Notes under the pieces: generated by a model
Told to the model about the DNA's origin: nothing
What the model saw: only the letters and a program-made list of their open reading frames with translations
Databases searched by the model: none
Part shown: positions 7,425 through 13,800 of the stretch, piece after piece
How the letters are laid out: each line of letters opens with the position of its first letter
Position numbering within the stretch: the stretch's first letter is position 1
Position numbers and translations under genes: made by a program
From: an uncultured Eubacteriales bacterium
Lineage (GTDB): Bacteria > Bacillota > Clostridia > Lachnospirales > Lachnospiraceae
Direction of reading: 5' to 3'
DNA length: 16,554 nucleotides
Assembly (NCBI GenBank): GCA_900545455.1
Contig: UQZF01000041.1
Coordinates: 1-16,554, forward strand

Positions 7425-7477
7425 TAATTTTAGGGAACTTAAAACGTAAAAATTAATAAAAAAGTTCCCTAAAATTA
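7407..7477. repeat. Triple inverted motif TTAGGGAACTT forming two alternative hairpins
   Basis: AAGTTCCCTAA at 7407-7417, TTAGGGAACTT at 7430-7440 and AAGTTCCCTAA at 7462-7472 alternate in orientation. The second pair extends to a perfect 16-bp inverted repeat, TAATTTTAGGGAACTT (7425-7440) with 7462-7477, around a 21-nt loop. The first pair forms an 11-bp stem with a 12-nt loop. On the - strand the first stem ends in AACTTTTTC, so it could also terminate the gene at 7475. The two hairpins share one arm and are mutually exclusive. Confidence 0.75.
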
Positions 7478-7978
7478 TATAATAACCCCGATGAGTGCCG
7501 TTATGCCTCCCACAATGAGTGACAGCGGAAGCGACGATACCAAGCCTACGAAGAACCACTTCCAGTGGAATGCGTAATCGTGGTATGCCTCGGTCATGTC
7601 CTCGGTTCCGGGAATCACCCACCACTTCGAGTGGCAGAACCATATCGAGTCGATTACAAGTGCGTCAAAGAGCGAGAACACATTGAAGAATATGTATGAC
7701 TGCACAAATCCCGCCAGGAAGGTGAACTGCCTGTTCACAACACAGGTGATAAGCATGGACAAAAGAAGCATCGCCGCCAAGCCGATTATCTTATTCTTCT
7801 TTGCATGGTCAGCGAGCTCCTCCTGCGTTGTGATGCCTTTTTGAATGGCGCGTTCCTTGATTGCGGGCGGGTAGTTGTAAAGCTGATATTTTGCACCCTG
7901 AACCTTGAAAAGAATGAATAGGATGCCTGAGTAAATTAAGCTGTACGCTAGTGCTTCAATAATAAGTTTTGTTACCAT
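7475..7978 (-). CDS. Conserved four-helix membrane protein, function unknown
   Basis: A 167-aa protein with four predicted membrane helices (about residues 3-25, 64-82, 86-110 and 140-165). Between helices 1 and 2 lies a charged cytoplasmic-type segment containing PPAIKERAIQKGITTQEEL. Between helices 3 and 4 is a conserved-looking stretch with FDALVIDSIWFCHSKWW, then VIPGTEDM and YHDYAFHWKWF. This polar and aromatic pattern recurs, as far as I recall, in uncharacterised bacterial membrane proteins; no function is known to me. The start ATG at 7978 is preceded by AAAGGAG about 11 nt away, and a stop codon excludes an earlier in-frame start near it. It appears monocistronic. Its 3' end runs into the inverted-motif hairpins. 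Confidence 0.8.
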   Translation of the reverse strand: MVTKLIIEALAYSLIYSGILFILFKVQGAKYQLYNYPPAIKERAIQKGITTQEELADHAKKNKIIGLAAMLLLSMLITCVVNRQFTFLAGFVQSYIFFNVFSLFDALVIDSIWFCHSKWWVIPGTEDMTEAYHDYAFHWKWFFVGLVSSLPLSLIVGGITALIGVII

Positions 7979-8004
7979 TATGTTTGCATCTCCTTTCAGA
8001 AATC

Positions 8005-8041
8005 AAAAAACAGCATCGGTTAGCTTTTCCTAACCAATGCT
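8005..8041 (-). terminator. Rho-independent terminator of the orphan gene at 8087
   Basis: AGCATCGGTTAG (8012-8023) pairs with CTAACCAATGCT (8030-8041) with one mismatch and a six-base loop. On the - strand the stem is followed by six T residues (8005-8010). It lies 46 bases beyond the stop of the upstream - strand gene. Confidence 0.75.
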
Positions 8042-8069
8042 ATTTTAACATGTCTTTTTGAATTTGCAA
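8042..8069 (-). promoter_or_regulatory. Candidate promoter of the 7475-7978 gene
   Basis: On the - strand TTGCAA (8064-8069), a 16-bp spacer and TAAAAT (8042-8047). The start would fall near 8035, inside the downstream arm of the terminator hairpin, so transcripts from here would not carry the full hairpin. Confidence 0.4.
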
Positions 8070-8086
8070 ATCCATTTTATGAACAT

Positions 8087-8689
8087 TTAGTCACAGTCAG
8101 TCAGATACTCCGCAAGCTTTTCCTTCATCGGTGTGAGATAAGGACGGTCGCCTTCTAACACCTTCATCTTGCGATGCAAGGTACCGAGATCGAGTGATGA
8201 CCACTCGGCTTTCCGTTTAAACTGTTCTATATTATGATTCACGGCTTTCCATAACAGTCGTTCGCAGTCAGCCTGTCTGTAGTCGGACTGGGATATGAGG
8301 GCAATGCAGTAATAGTAGCCTATAACGTCATAAAGGAATGTGCTTAACTGGGGAGTATGGGTTTCAAGAAATTCAATAACGGCATCAACCGTCTTTGGCT
8401 TCTCGGCAAACGGAATCATTCGCTCATAGTCCTTCTTTGCAACGGGTGCATGTATCATGCGAGAGAGTTTACAGCACAGCTTCCATATCTCTTCGTTTGG
8501 TGTACCCGTCCTTTCAGCCGCTTCAAGTAACGGCACCGTGTTTCCCCTTAACCAAGCACCTTCATTGGGGAATGTATGACCTGTTACCACAATAGGTTCG
8601 TGGTTCGCTCTGCGGGCTTTCGATTCGGCATCTCTTTGTCTGAGATACTCTCTTACCTCGGCTGCGGTCGGGATTTTTGTTTTTGCCAT
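8087..8689 (-). CDS. Orphan 200-aa hypothetical protein
   Basis: I do not recognise this protein. It is soluble, probably mostly helical, with a basic, charged N terminus (MAKTKIPTAAEVREYLRQRD) and no signal peptide or membrane segment. Noticeable stretches are VVTGHTFPNEGAWLRGN near residue 35-50 and a central helical block LSTFLYDVIGYYYCIALI around 117-134. The C-terminal half is rich in Lys, Glu, Leu and Arg. The ATG at 8689 is preceded by AAGGAGGT 11 nt upstream, a strong site. It is followed by a terminator at 8005-8041. It lies divergent from the DUF3791-DUF3990 operon, sharing the AT-rich 8690-8899 region, so it may belong to the same accessory insertion. No function is proposed. Confidence 0.75.
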   Translation of the reverse strand: MAKTKIPTAAEVREYLRQRDAESKARRANHEPIVVTGHTFPNEGAWLRGNTVPLLEAAERTGTPNEEIWKLCCKLSRMIHAPVAKKDYERMIPFAEKPKTVDAVIEFLETHTPQLSTFLYDVIGYYYCIALISQSDYRQADCERLLWKAVNHNIEQFKRKAEWSSLDLGTLHRKMKVLEGDRPYLTPMKEKLAEYLTDCD

Positions 8690-8825
8690 GTGGGTTTAAT
8701 ACCTCCTTAAATTCCGATTTATCATAAATTAATTATATCATCCCATAGTATAAATGCCTAGAAATTTATATTTATAATTTCGTCGCGTGCACATTATTAT
8801 ATGAGTTCTCAAAATGCAATCTTGA

Positions 8826-8854
8826 TTGTGCAGTACATATTTATGTGCTATGAT
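8826..8854 (+). promoter_or_regulatory. Promoter of the DUF3791-DUF3990 operon with operator-like palindrome
   Basis: TTGTGC (8826-8831) and TATGAT (8849-8854) are separated by 17 bp. The spacer is almost filled by AGTACATA-TT-TATGTGCT (8832-8849), an 18-bp inverted repeat with one mismatch. A protein bound there would block RNA polymerase, as expected for autoregulated toxin-antitoxin operons. The rest of the 8690-8899 gap is AT-rich and shows no further gene. Confidence 0.6.
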
Positions 8855-8899
8855 AGTAAAAGTAACATTGGTTAAAATAAAGTAAAGGGGGAATTGCGT

Positions 8900-9139
8900 A
8901 TGATGCCGGATGAAAAAATCAAAAATTCAGGTGAGCTGGAATTTGCCGTATTTTGCATTGAAAATGTTGCGGCAAAGCTGGGGGTGGATGCAGAGCGTGT
9001 TTATCAGGCTTTTACTGAAAAAAGTGATATTTTAAATGGCTACATTGTGCCGGAATATGAAGTGCTGCATACTCAAAGCCGTGAATACATCGTAGACGAC
9101 CTCCTTGACGTGATGAGGGAAAGGGGTGTGGAGGTATGA
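8900..9139 (+). CDS. DUF3791-family small protein (putative antitoxin/partner)
   Basis: A 79-aa acidic protein beginning MMPDEK. The pattern LEFAVFCIENVAAKLG, then YIVPEYEVLHTQSREYIVDDLL, is what I remember of DUF3791 proteins, which occur next to DUF3990 genes in gut Clostridia. The start ATG 8900 was chosen because AAAGGGGG ends 8 nt upstream; an in-frame TTG at 8894 is too close to that site. The stop overlaps the next ATG (ATGA), indicating translational coupling and matched expression. The likely role is a small partner or antitoxin of the ADP-ribosyltransferase-like protein downstream. That role is inference from gene order; the domain assignment is from memory. Confidence 0.8.
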   Translation: MMPDEKIKNSGELEFAVFCIENVAAKLGVDAERVYQAFTEKSDILNGYIVPEYEVLHTQSREYIVDDLLDVMRERGVEV

Positions 9140-9606
9140 TTCTTTATCAGGGCTCATTTTTGGAGATTGCAAAGCCGGATTTGGTTCATTCACGCCCTAA
9201 TGTAGACTTTGGACGTGGCTTTTATGTTACACCTCTATATGAGCAGGCTGCAAAGTGGTGTGGTAAGTTTAAGCGCAGAGGAAAAGACGGAATAATTTCC
9301 GAATATATGTATGACGAGAGCAGGGAGACTGAACTGAAAGCTCTCAAATTTGACTCATATTCCGAGGAATGGCTGGATTTTATTTTGGACTGCCGCACTG
9401 GGAAGGATTCGACGGATTATGACCTTGTTGTGGGTGGCGTTGCCAATGATAAAGTATTTAATACCGTGGAATTGTTTTTTGACGGATTGATTGACAAGAC
9501 AGAAGCCATTAACCGTCTGCGTTATGAAAAGCCTAACCTGCAAATTTGTTTTCGCACAGAGAAGGCACTGTCGTTATTACATTTTGAAGGGAGTGAGGCG
9601 CTATGA
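9136..9606 (+). CDS. DUF3990 protein, ADP-ribosyltransferase-like fold (putative toxin)
   Basis: A 156-aa protein. The N terminus MILYQGS followed by VDFGRGFYVT (residues 23-32) and then QAAKW fits the DUF3990 pattern, a family I recall as belonging to the ADP-ribosyltransferase clan. The first strand usually carries H or R before G-S/T, and the GFYxT segment supplies the tyrosine of the NAD pocket. Here the first position is Gln (YQGS, Q5). The C-terminal NLQICFRTEKAL (134-145) would hold the third-strand region, with Q136 and E142 as candidates for the catalytic acidic or amide position. There is no signal peptide, so it acts in the cytoplasm. It overlaps both neighbours by ATGA. A toxin role is inference; no target can be read from the sequence. 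Confidence 0.8.
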   Translation: MILYQGSFLEIAKPDLVHSRPNVDFGRGFYVTPLYEQAAKWCGKFKRRGKDGIISEYMYDESRETELKALKFDSYSEEWLDFILDCRTGKDSTDYDLVVGGVANDKVFNTVELFFDGLIDKTEAINRLRYEKPNLQICFRTEKALSLLHFEGSEAL

Positions 9607-9881
9607 CGGCAAATCCGATTTTGCTTCAGAAAAAATACAGCCGCGTCATTGAGTGCTTTGCAAAGCGGCAGGGAATTTCGTTGGATGCGGCATTGGGATT
9701 TTTTTATCACTCCGAGGTGTATAAGCTGGTCCGCGACGGTGTATCGGATATGCACTGCATGAGCGATGTATATCTGGCGGATGAATTGGAACAGGAATAT
9801 GCCGAAAAAGCAGATTCCAATTTGGAACCCTCAAACAACTCAGATAGTGAAAGCATTGTGGTTGACGGCGTTTCACGGTAA
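9603..9881 (+). CDS. Second DUF3791-like small protein
   Basis: A 92-aa protein. The folded part is KYSRVIECFAKRQGISLDAA, then LGFFYHSEVYKL and VSDMHCMSDVYLADEL, followed by an acidic, serine- and asparagine-rich tail (about residues 68-92). I recall this RVIECxAxxxxxSLDxALxFFYxS pattern as a common third member next to DUF3990 genes, also labelled DUF3791. It differs clearly from the first small protein of the operon, so the two are not recent duplicates. AAGGGAG precedes the ATG by 9 nt, and the ATG overlaps the DUF3990 stop. No terminator follows; the aspS promoter begins inside its last codons. The function is unknown; a neutralising or DNA-binding role is possible. Confidence 0.75.
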   Translation: MTANPILLQKKYSRVIECFAKRQGISLDAALGFFYHSEVYKLVRDGVSDMHCMSDVYLADELEQEYAEKADSNLEPSNNSDSESIVVDGVSR

Positions 9882-9890
9882 TGCTATAAT
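9862..9890 (+). promoter_or_regulatory. Consensus sigma-A promoter of aspS
   Basis: TTGACG (9862-9867), a 17-bp spacer and TATAAT (9885-9890). The -35 box and most of the spacer lie inside the coding end of the preceding small gene. The start would be near 9897, giving an 84-nt leader. That leader can form an 8-bp stem, GACAGAAC (9905-9912) with GTTTTGTC (9945-9952), enclosing GC-rich sequence. Confidence 0.75.
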
Positions 9891-9980
9891 AGCGAAAGAC
9901 ACAAGACAGAACGGCGCGCGGGCAGAATGATGTGCCGCAGGCAGGTTTTGTCGCAAATTTTAAGCAAAGAGGAAAAAAAC

Positions 9981-11765
9981 ATGCAGGGACGTACACATAA
10001 TTGTGGTCAGTTAAGACTAGAGAATGTCGGCGAAGAGGTTAAGCTTGTCGGCTGGTACGAGAATCTCCGTAAGGTCAGCAAGAACTTGGGCTTCCTGATT
10101 TTGAGAGACTTCTACGGCACGACACAGATTGTCGCTGAGACAGAAGAGCAGATGGAGCAGTTATCCGGAATTAACTACGAGTCAACAATAGAGATAGTTG
10201 GAAAGGTAAGAGAGAGAAGCTCTAAGAACAGCAAGATTCCTACGGGAGACATCGAGGTTGTTCCTTCTAAGATTACGGTTCTCGGAAAGTGTCAGTACAA
10301 TGAGCTTCCGTTCCAGATTAATCATTCCAAGGATGCGGATGAGAACGTAAGACTTAAGTACAGATACCTTGACCTTCGTAATCCGGATGTCAAGTCAAGA
10401 ATTATTTTGAGAAGCAAGATTGTTGCAGACCTTCGTGCTGCGATGATCGGACATGATTTTATGGAGATTACAACTCCTATACTTACATGCTCATCACCTG
10501 AGGGCGCAAGAGACTATCTTGTTCCGGCAAGAAATCATCCGGGCAAGTTCTACGCACTTCCACAGGCACCACAGCAGTTCAAGCAGCTCCTCATGGCATC
10601 GGGCTTTGACAGATACTTCCAGATAGCACCATGCTTTAGAGACGAGGACGCAAGAGCTGACCGTTCACCGGGAGAGTTCTACCAGCTCGATATGGAGATG
10701 GCATTTGCAAATCAGGAGGATGTATTTGAGATTCTTGAGGATGTTCTTCCTCCTATCTTCGCAAGATACGGAATTTACAATGAGGCTTCCAAGCCGCCGT
10801 TTAAGAGAATCCCATATCTTGAGTCAATGGATAAGTACGGAACGGATAAGCCTGACCTTCGTATCAGCCTTATTGTGCAGGATGCAACGGACGTGCTTGC
10901 TGACTGCGGATTTGGACCTTTTGCGGGTAACAGAGTTAAGGCTGTTGTGGCTGAGAACTTCACCGGCACAAGAAAGCAGATTGACAAGCTCTGTGCAGAT
11001 GTTGAGGTTGTGAGCGGACAGAAGGCATACTATTTCAGACTTGATGAGAACGGCGAGCTTGTCGGCGGTATCTCAAAGTTCGTTCAGGAGCACAAGGATG
11101 CGGTAGTTAAGGCACTCGGTCTCAAGAACGGTGATTTCGTTGCACTTGCAGCGGGCGATTTAAAGACGGCACAGAAGACTGCCGGAGTTATCAGAAAGGC
11201 TATCGGAAACAGCTTTGACGGATACATGAAGAAGGAGTGCTACGAGTTCTGCTGGATAGTTGACTTCCCTATGTACGAGATTGGTGAGGAGTCAGGCGAG
11301 CTTGAGTTCTGCCACAACCCATTCTCAATGCCGCAGGGCGGGGCAGAGGCTCTCGACACAATGAATCCTCTCGATATTTTGGCATACCAGTACGACCTTG
11401 TATGTAACGGCGTTGAGCTTTCATCGGGTGCCGTTCGTAATCATGATCCTGAAATCATGATAAAGGCATTCAAGCTTGTAGGTCTTGGCGAGGACGATGT
11501 TAAGGCTAAGTTTCCTGCAATGTACAATGCGTTCTGCTACGGTGCACCGCCACACGCAGGTATCGCACCGGGCGTTGACCGTATGGTAATGCTCATCGCA
11601 GGCGAGGAGAGCATCCGTGAGATTATTCCGTTCCCAATGAACAAGAATGCACAGGATGTCATGATGGGCGCACCAGCCACGGTTACGGAGAAGCAGCTTC
11701 GTGAGGTTCACATTCAGATTGTCGAGGACAAGGCTGAGGAGAAGAAGGAAGATGCTGCAGAGTAA
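9981..11765 (+). CDS. aspS: Aspartyl-tRNA synthetase
   Basis: A 594-aa class II synthetase that charges tRNA-Asp (possibly also tRNA-Asn in organisms relying on amidation). The N-terminal OB-fold anticodon domain (about 1-105) is followed by the catalytic core. This includes CSSPEGARDYLVPAR, motif 2 FRDEDARADRSPGEFYQLD at about 219-237, a GAD-type insertion around 290-400, and motif 3 GIAPGVDRMVML at 527-538. The bacterial-type length fits. Motif 2 has the one-residue-longer RSPGEFYQLD form instead of the common RQPEFTQLD, which I associate with alphaproteobacterial enzymes. The start was set at ATG 9981 because GAGG lies 8 nt upstream and the preceding residues of the longer frame (MMCRRQVLSQIL...) are unlike the family. 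It has its own promoter and a terminator. Confidence 0.97.
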   Translation: MQGRTHNCGQLRLENVGEEVKLVGWYENLRKVSKNLGFLILRDFYGTTQIVAETEEQMEQLSGINYESTIEIVGKVRERSSKNSKIPTGDIEVVPSKITVLGKCQYNELPFQINHSKDADENVRLKYRYLDLRNPDVKSRIILRSKIVADLRAAMIGHDFMEITTPILTCSSPEGARDYLVPARNHPGKFYALPQAPQQFKQLLMASGFDRYFQIAPCFRDEDARADRSPGEFYQLDMEMAFANQEDVFEILEDVLPPIFARYGIYNEASKPPFKRIPYLESMDKYGTDKPDLRISLIVQDATDVLADCGFGPFAGNRVKAVVAENFTGTRKQIDKLCADVEVVSGQKAYYFRLDENGELVGGISKFVQEHKDAVVKALGLKNGDFVALAAGDLKTAQKTAGVIRKAIGNSFDGYMKKECYEFCWIVDFPMYEIGEESGELEFCHNPFSMPQGGAEALDTMNPLDILAYQYDLVCNGVELSSGAVRNHDPEIMIKAFKLVGLGEDDVKAKFPAMYNAFCYGAPPHAGIAPGVDRMVMLIAGEESIREIIPFPMNKNAQDVMMGAPATVTEKQLREVHIQIVEDKAEEKKEDAAE

Positions 11766-11798
11766 TTCGCAGGGTAATTGAAAAATATGATAAATACG

Positions 11799-11841
11799 GC
11801 TCCCGTGTCGGAAAGAGATTTCCGGTGCGGGAGCTTTATTT
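11799..11841 (+). terminator. Rho-independent terminator of aspS
   Basis: GCTCCCG (11799-11805) pairs with CGGGAGC (11828-11834). Three G-T wobbles link it to an inner CGGAAA/TTTCCG stem with a GAGA tetraloop. TTTATTTTA follows. Confidence 0.85.
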
Positions 11842-11857
11842 TACATACATTTTACAT

Positions 11858-11863
11858 TATAAT
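11858..11863 (+). promoter_or_regulatory. Candidate -10 box for the HD hydrolase gene
   Basis: A perfect TATAAT just after the aspS terminator. The -35 region is only T-rich (TTTATT, overlapping the terminator T-tract). It gives a leader of about 100 nt before the ATG at 11968. Confidence 0.4.
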
Positions 11864-11967
11864 GGTAATAATCTTTATATTCGCAGGATTATACTTGTAT
11901 GTAGAACGGATACGGAAAGTGTGCCCTGACAAGAGGGATAGTTATCCGGTTCGGAAATGAGGCAGGT

Positions 11968-12624
11968 ATGACATACAAGGAAATAAGAAAAAATAAGGAA
12001 ATAAACGCATACATAAAAAAGGGAAATGACAATTTAGGTGTGTTGGGCTACACGGATCACTCGCAGGTTCACTGCACGCTAGTCGCAGAGAGGGCAGCTA
12101 TGATACTCGAGAAGTTCGGCTGTACGGAGCACGATATCGAGCTTGTGAAGATTGCAGGATATATGCATGATATAGGAAATTCAATCAATCGAAAGAATCA
12201 TGCGGAATATGGAGCACTGCTTGCCAATGAGCTTTTACAGCGCACGGATATGAGTCTTGAAGACCGTGTTACGGTGGTGTCCGCCATAGCAAATCATGAC
12301 GAGTCGACCGGCGGAGCCGTGGACATAATATCTGCGGCACTTATTATTGCGGATAAGACTGATGTGCGAAGGGACAGAGTGAGAGAGAAGGATAAAGCAC
12401 AGTATGATATACATGACAGAGTCAACTATGCCGTGGAGGCATCGGCACTTAAGATTTCAACCGAGAAGAAGCAGATAGCACTCAATCTTCAGATAGATGA
12501 GAGCATATGCACCATGTATGACTATTTTGATATATTTTTGGGGAGAATGCAGATGTGCAGGCATGCAGCCGAGTTTTTTGATGCAAGATTCAAGCTGACG
12601 GCAAACGGAAGCAAGGTATTATAA
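11968..12624 (+). CDS. HD-domain phosphohydrolase
   Basis: A 218-aa soluble protein with the metal-binding motifs of the HD superfamily in order: an N-terminal histidine in GYTDHSQVHC (about residues 27-36), the MHDIGN core with H67-D68, the following KNHAEYGALLA histidine, ANHDEST, and a late ADKTD aspartate. HD proteins of this kind cleave phosphate esters of nucleotides or metal-dependent substrates. The exact substrate cannot be read from the sequence. There is no HD-GYP motif, so c-di-GMP is less likely. The start ATG 11968 has GAGG 5 nt upstream. It is followed by a kinase gene with its own promoter, so the two may be separate units. Confidence 0.85.
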   Translation: MTYKEIRKNKEINAYIKKGNDNLGVLGYTDHSQVHCTLVAERAAMILEKFGCTEHDIELVKIAGYMHDIGNSINRKNHAEYGALLANELLQRTDMSLEDRVTVVSAIANHDESTGGAVDIISAALIIADKTDVRRDRVREKDKAQYDIHDRVNYAVEASALKISTEKKQIALNLQIDESICTMYDYFDIFLGRMQMCRHAAEFFDARFKLTANGSKVL

Positions 12625-12634
12625 AAATATTGCT

Positions 12635-12662
12635 TTGCAAAATTACAAACATGTCTTATAAT
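12635..12662 (+). promoter_or_regulatory. Promoter of the PfkB-family kinase
   Basis: TTGCAA (12635-12640), a 16-bp spacer and TATAAT (12657-12662). It leaves a leader of about 115 nt before ATG 12785. That leader contains GCAG/CTGC pairing around 12741-12757 and the second copy of the 13-bp motif. Confidence 0.65.
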
Positions 12663-12748
12663 AGCTCCATAACTATATGCCGTGTGCCGTGTTCAAGCCG
12701 GTACCTGGTGAGATGCGAAGAATTGATTCTATATGAGCAGGCAGCGAA

Positions 12749-12761
12749 GCGGACTGCGAAT
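12749..12761 (+). repeat. 13-bp motif GCGGACTGCGAAT, copy b
   Basis: An exact match to 7041-7053. Here it is part of a longer imperfect palindrome, GCAGCGAAGCGGACTGC (12741-12757), in the kinase leader. Confidence 0.4.
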
Positions 12762-12784
12762 ATCATTGGATAAGCGAGGTTGTT

Positions 12785-13708
12785 ATGGGAATAGTTGTTA
12801 TGGGAGCCGTGTTTGTGGATATCAAGGGATTTCCGGAGGATATCTATATTCCGGACGGAAGAAATGTGGGACATGTTGAATATATACATGGTGGTGTGAG
12901 CAGAAATGTAGTTGAGGATATAGCGAACATTGAGCTTCGGCCGACTTTTGTCGGAATTGTTGATGACAGTGCTTTGGGTGAGGATGTTGTGAAGAAGCTT
13001 AAGAATCACAAGGTGAATACGGAATATATTCAGACGATTCCGGGTGGAATGGGAACATGGCTTGCGGTGTTTGACCACAATGGCGACCTTGCGGGTTCCG
13101 TTTCACAGAGACCTAACCTGATGCCTATATTGGATATTCTTGACGAGAAGGGTGACGAGATATTTGCGAATGCAGACTCAATTATAGTTGAGGTTGATAT
13201 GGACAAGGAGATAATCAAGAAGGTTGTTTCACTTGCAAAACAATATGACAAGAAACTATATGGTGTTGTCAGCAATATGAGTATAGCAGTGGAGAGACGT
13301 GATTTTCTCAAGCATTTTGATTGCTTTATATGTAACCAGCTCGAGGCCGGAATGTTGTTCATGGAGGATTATTCGGAAAAGTCACCGGAGGAGTTAAGGG
13401 ACATTCTTGCAAAGCGTGTAATTCTTGGAAAGATTCCTGCAATGATTGTCACAATGGGTGGTAACGGGGCAGTATATGCCGATATGAACGGTGATAAAGG
13501 AATATGTCCTCCTCAGAGAGTGAGGGTTAAGGATACGACGGGTGCAGGTGATGCGTTCTGTGCAGGTGTTGCGAGCGGACTTACTTACGGAAAGACACTT
13601 GCTGAGTCAGTGGAGATTGGAAGCAGGCTTGCGGCATCGGTTATAACTTCATCGGAGAATGTATGTCCAAGATTCCTTCCTGAGGAGTTCGGAATTAAAG
13701 CACTTTAA
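12785..13708 (+). CDS. PfkB-family carbohydrate/nucleoside kinase
   Basis: A 307-aa ribokinase-fold kinase. The first family signature is around GGVSRNVVEDIA (residues 36-47), which binds the sugar or nucleoside. The second, DTTGAGDAF (250-258), holds the anion hole GAGD with catalytic Asp256. GGVxRNxxE wording resembles pseudouridine and other nucleoside kinases, but the substrate cannot be fixed. The start at ATG 12785 has GAGG 5 nt upstream, and MGIVVMGAVFVDIKG is a normal first strand; the internal ATG at 12800 would cut that strand. Its neighbour is an HD hydrolase, so a role in nucleoside salvage is conceivable; that is inference. It ends before a bidirectional terminator. Confidence 0.92.
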   Translation: MGIVVMGAVFVDIKGFPEDIYIPDGRNVGHVEYIHGGVSRNVVEDIANIELRPTFVGIVDDSALGEDVVKKLKNHKVNTEYIQTIPGGMGTWLAVFDHNGDLAGSVSQRPNLMPILDILDEKGDEIFANADSIIVEVDMDKEIIKKVVSLAKQYDKKLYGVVSNMSIAVERRDFLKHFDCFICNQLEAGMLFMEDYSEKSPEELRDILAKRVILGKIPAMIVTMGGNGAVYADMNGDKGICPPQRVRVKDTTGAGDAFCAGVASGLTYGKTLAESVEIGSRLAASVITSSENVCPRFLPEEFGIKAL

Positions 13709-13725
13709 GACATATATCTTAACAT

Positions 13726-13785
13726 AAAAATGACAGTGTGAACTATGATTAAAAGTGATTAAATAAAGTTCACGCTGTCATTTTT
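13726..13785. terminator. Bidirectional terminator between converging genes
   Basis: AAAAATGACAGTGTGAACT (13726-13744) pairs with AGTTCACGCTGTCATTTTT (13767-13785) with a single G-T wobble around a 22-nt AT-rich loop. The A5 and T5 tails serve transcription from both sides: the PfkB kinase on + and the HD-GYP gene on -. Confidence 0.9.
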
Positions 13786-13800
13786 GATTCAGGAAAAGTT

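Noticed and set aside
7368..7643. 91-aa reverse-strand ORF overlapping the membrane protein gene
   Set aside because: It is out of frame with the better-supported 7475-7978 gene, starts inside it and runs through the hairpins without any domain.
8894..8899. TTG start for the first DUF3791 gene
   Set aside because: It would lie only two bases from the AAAGGGGG site, whereas ATG 8900 has an 8-nt spacing.
9927..9980. Longer aspS start at ATG 9927
   Set aside because: It lacks a Shine-Dalgarno sequence, lies within the leader hairpin and adds residues unlike the family. ATG 9981 has GAGG at good spacing.
9891..9980. T-box leader upstream of aspS
   Set aside because: The leader is only about 84 nt and lacks the T-box bulge sequence and a terminator/antiterminator pair.
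11778..11960. Small 60-aa membrane ORF (or a 32-aa version from ATG 11862)
   Set aside because: It has a hydrophobic stretch, but the longer form crosses the aspS terminator and the shorter form has no ribosome binding site.
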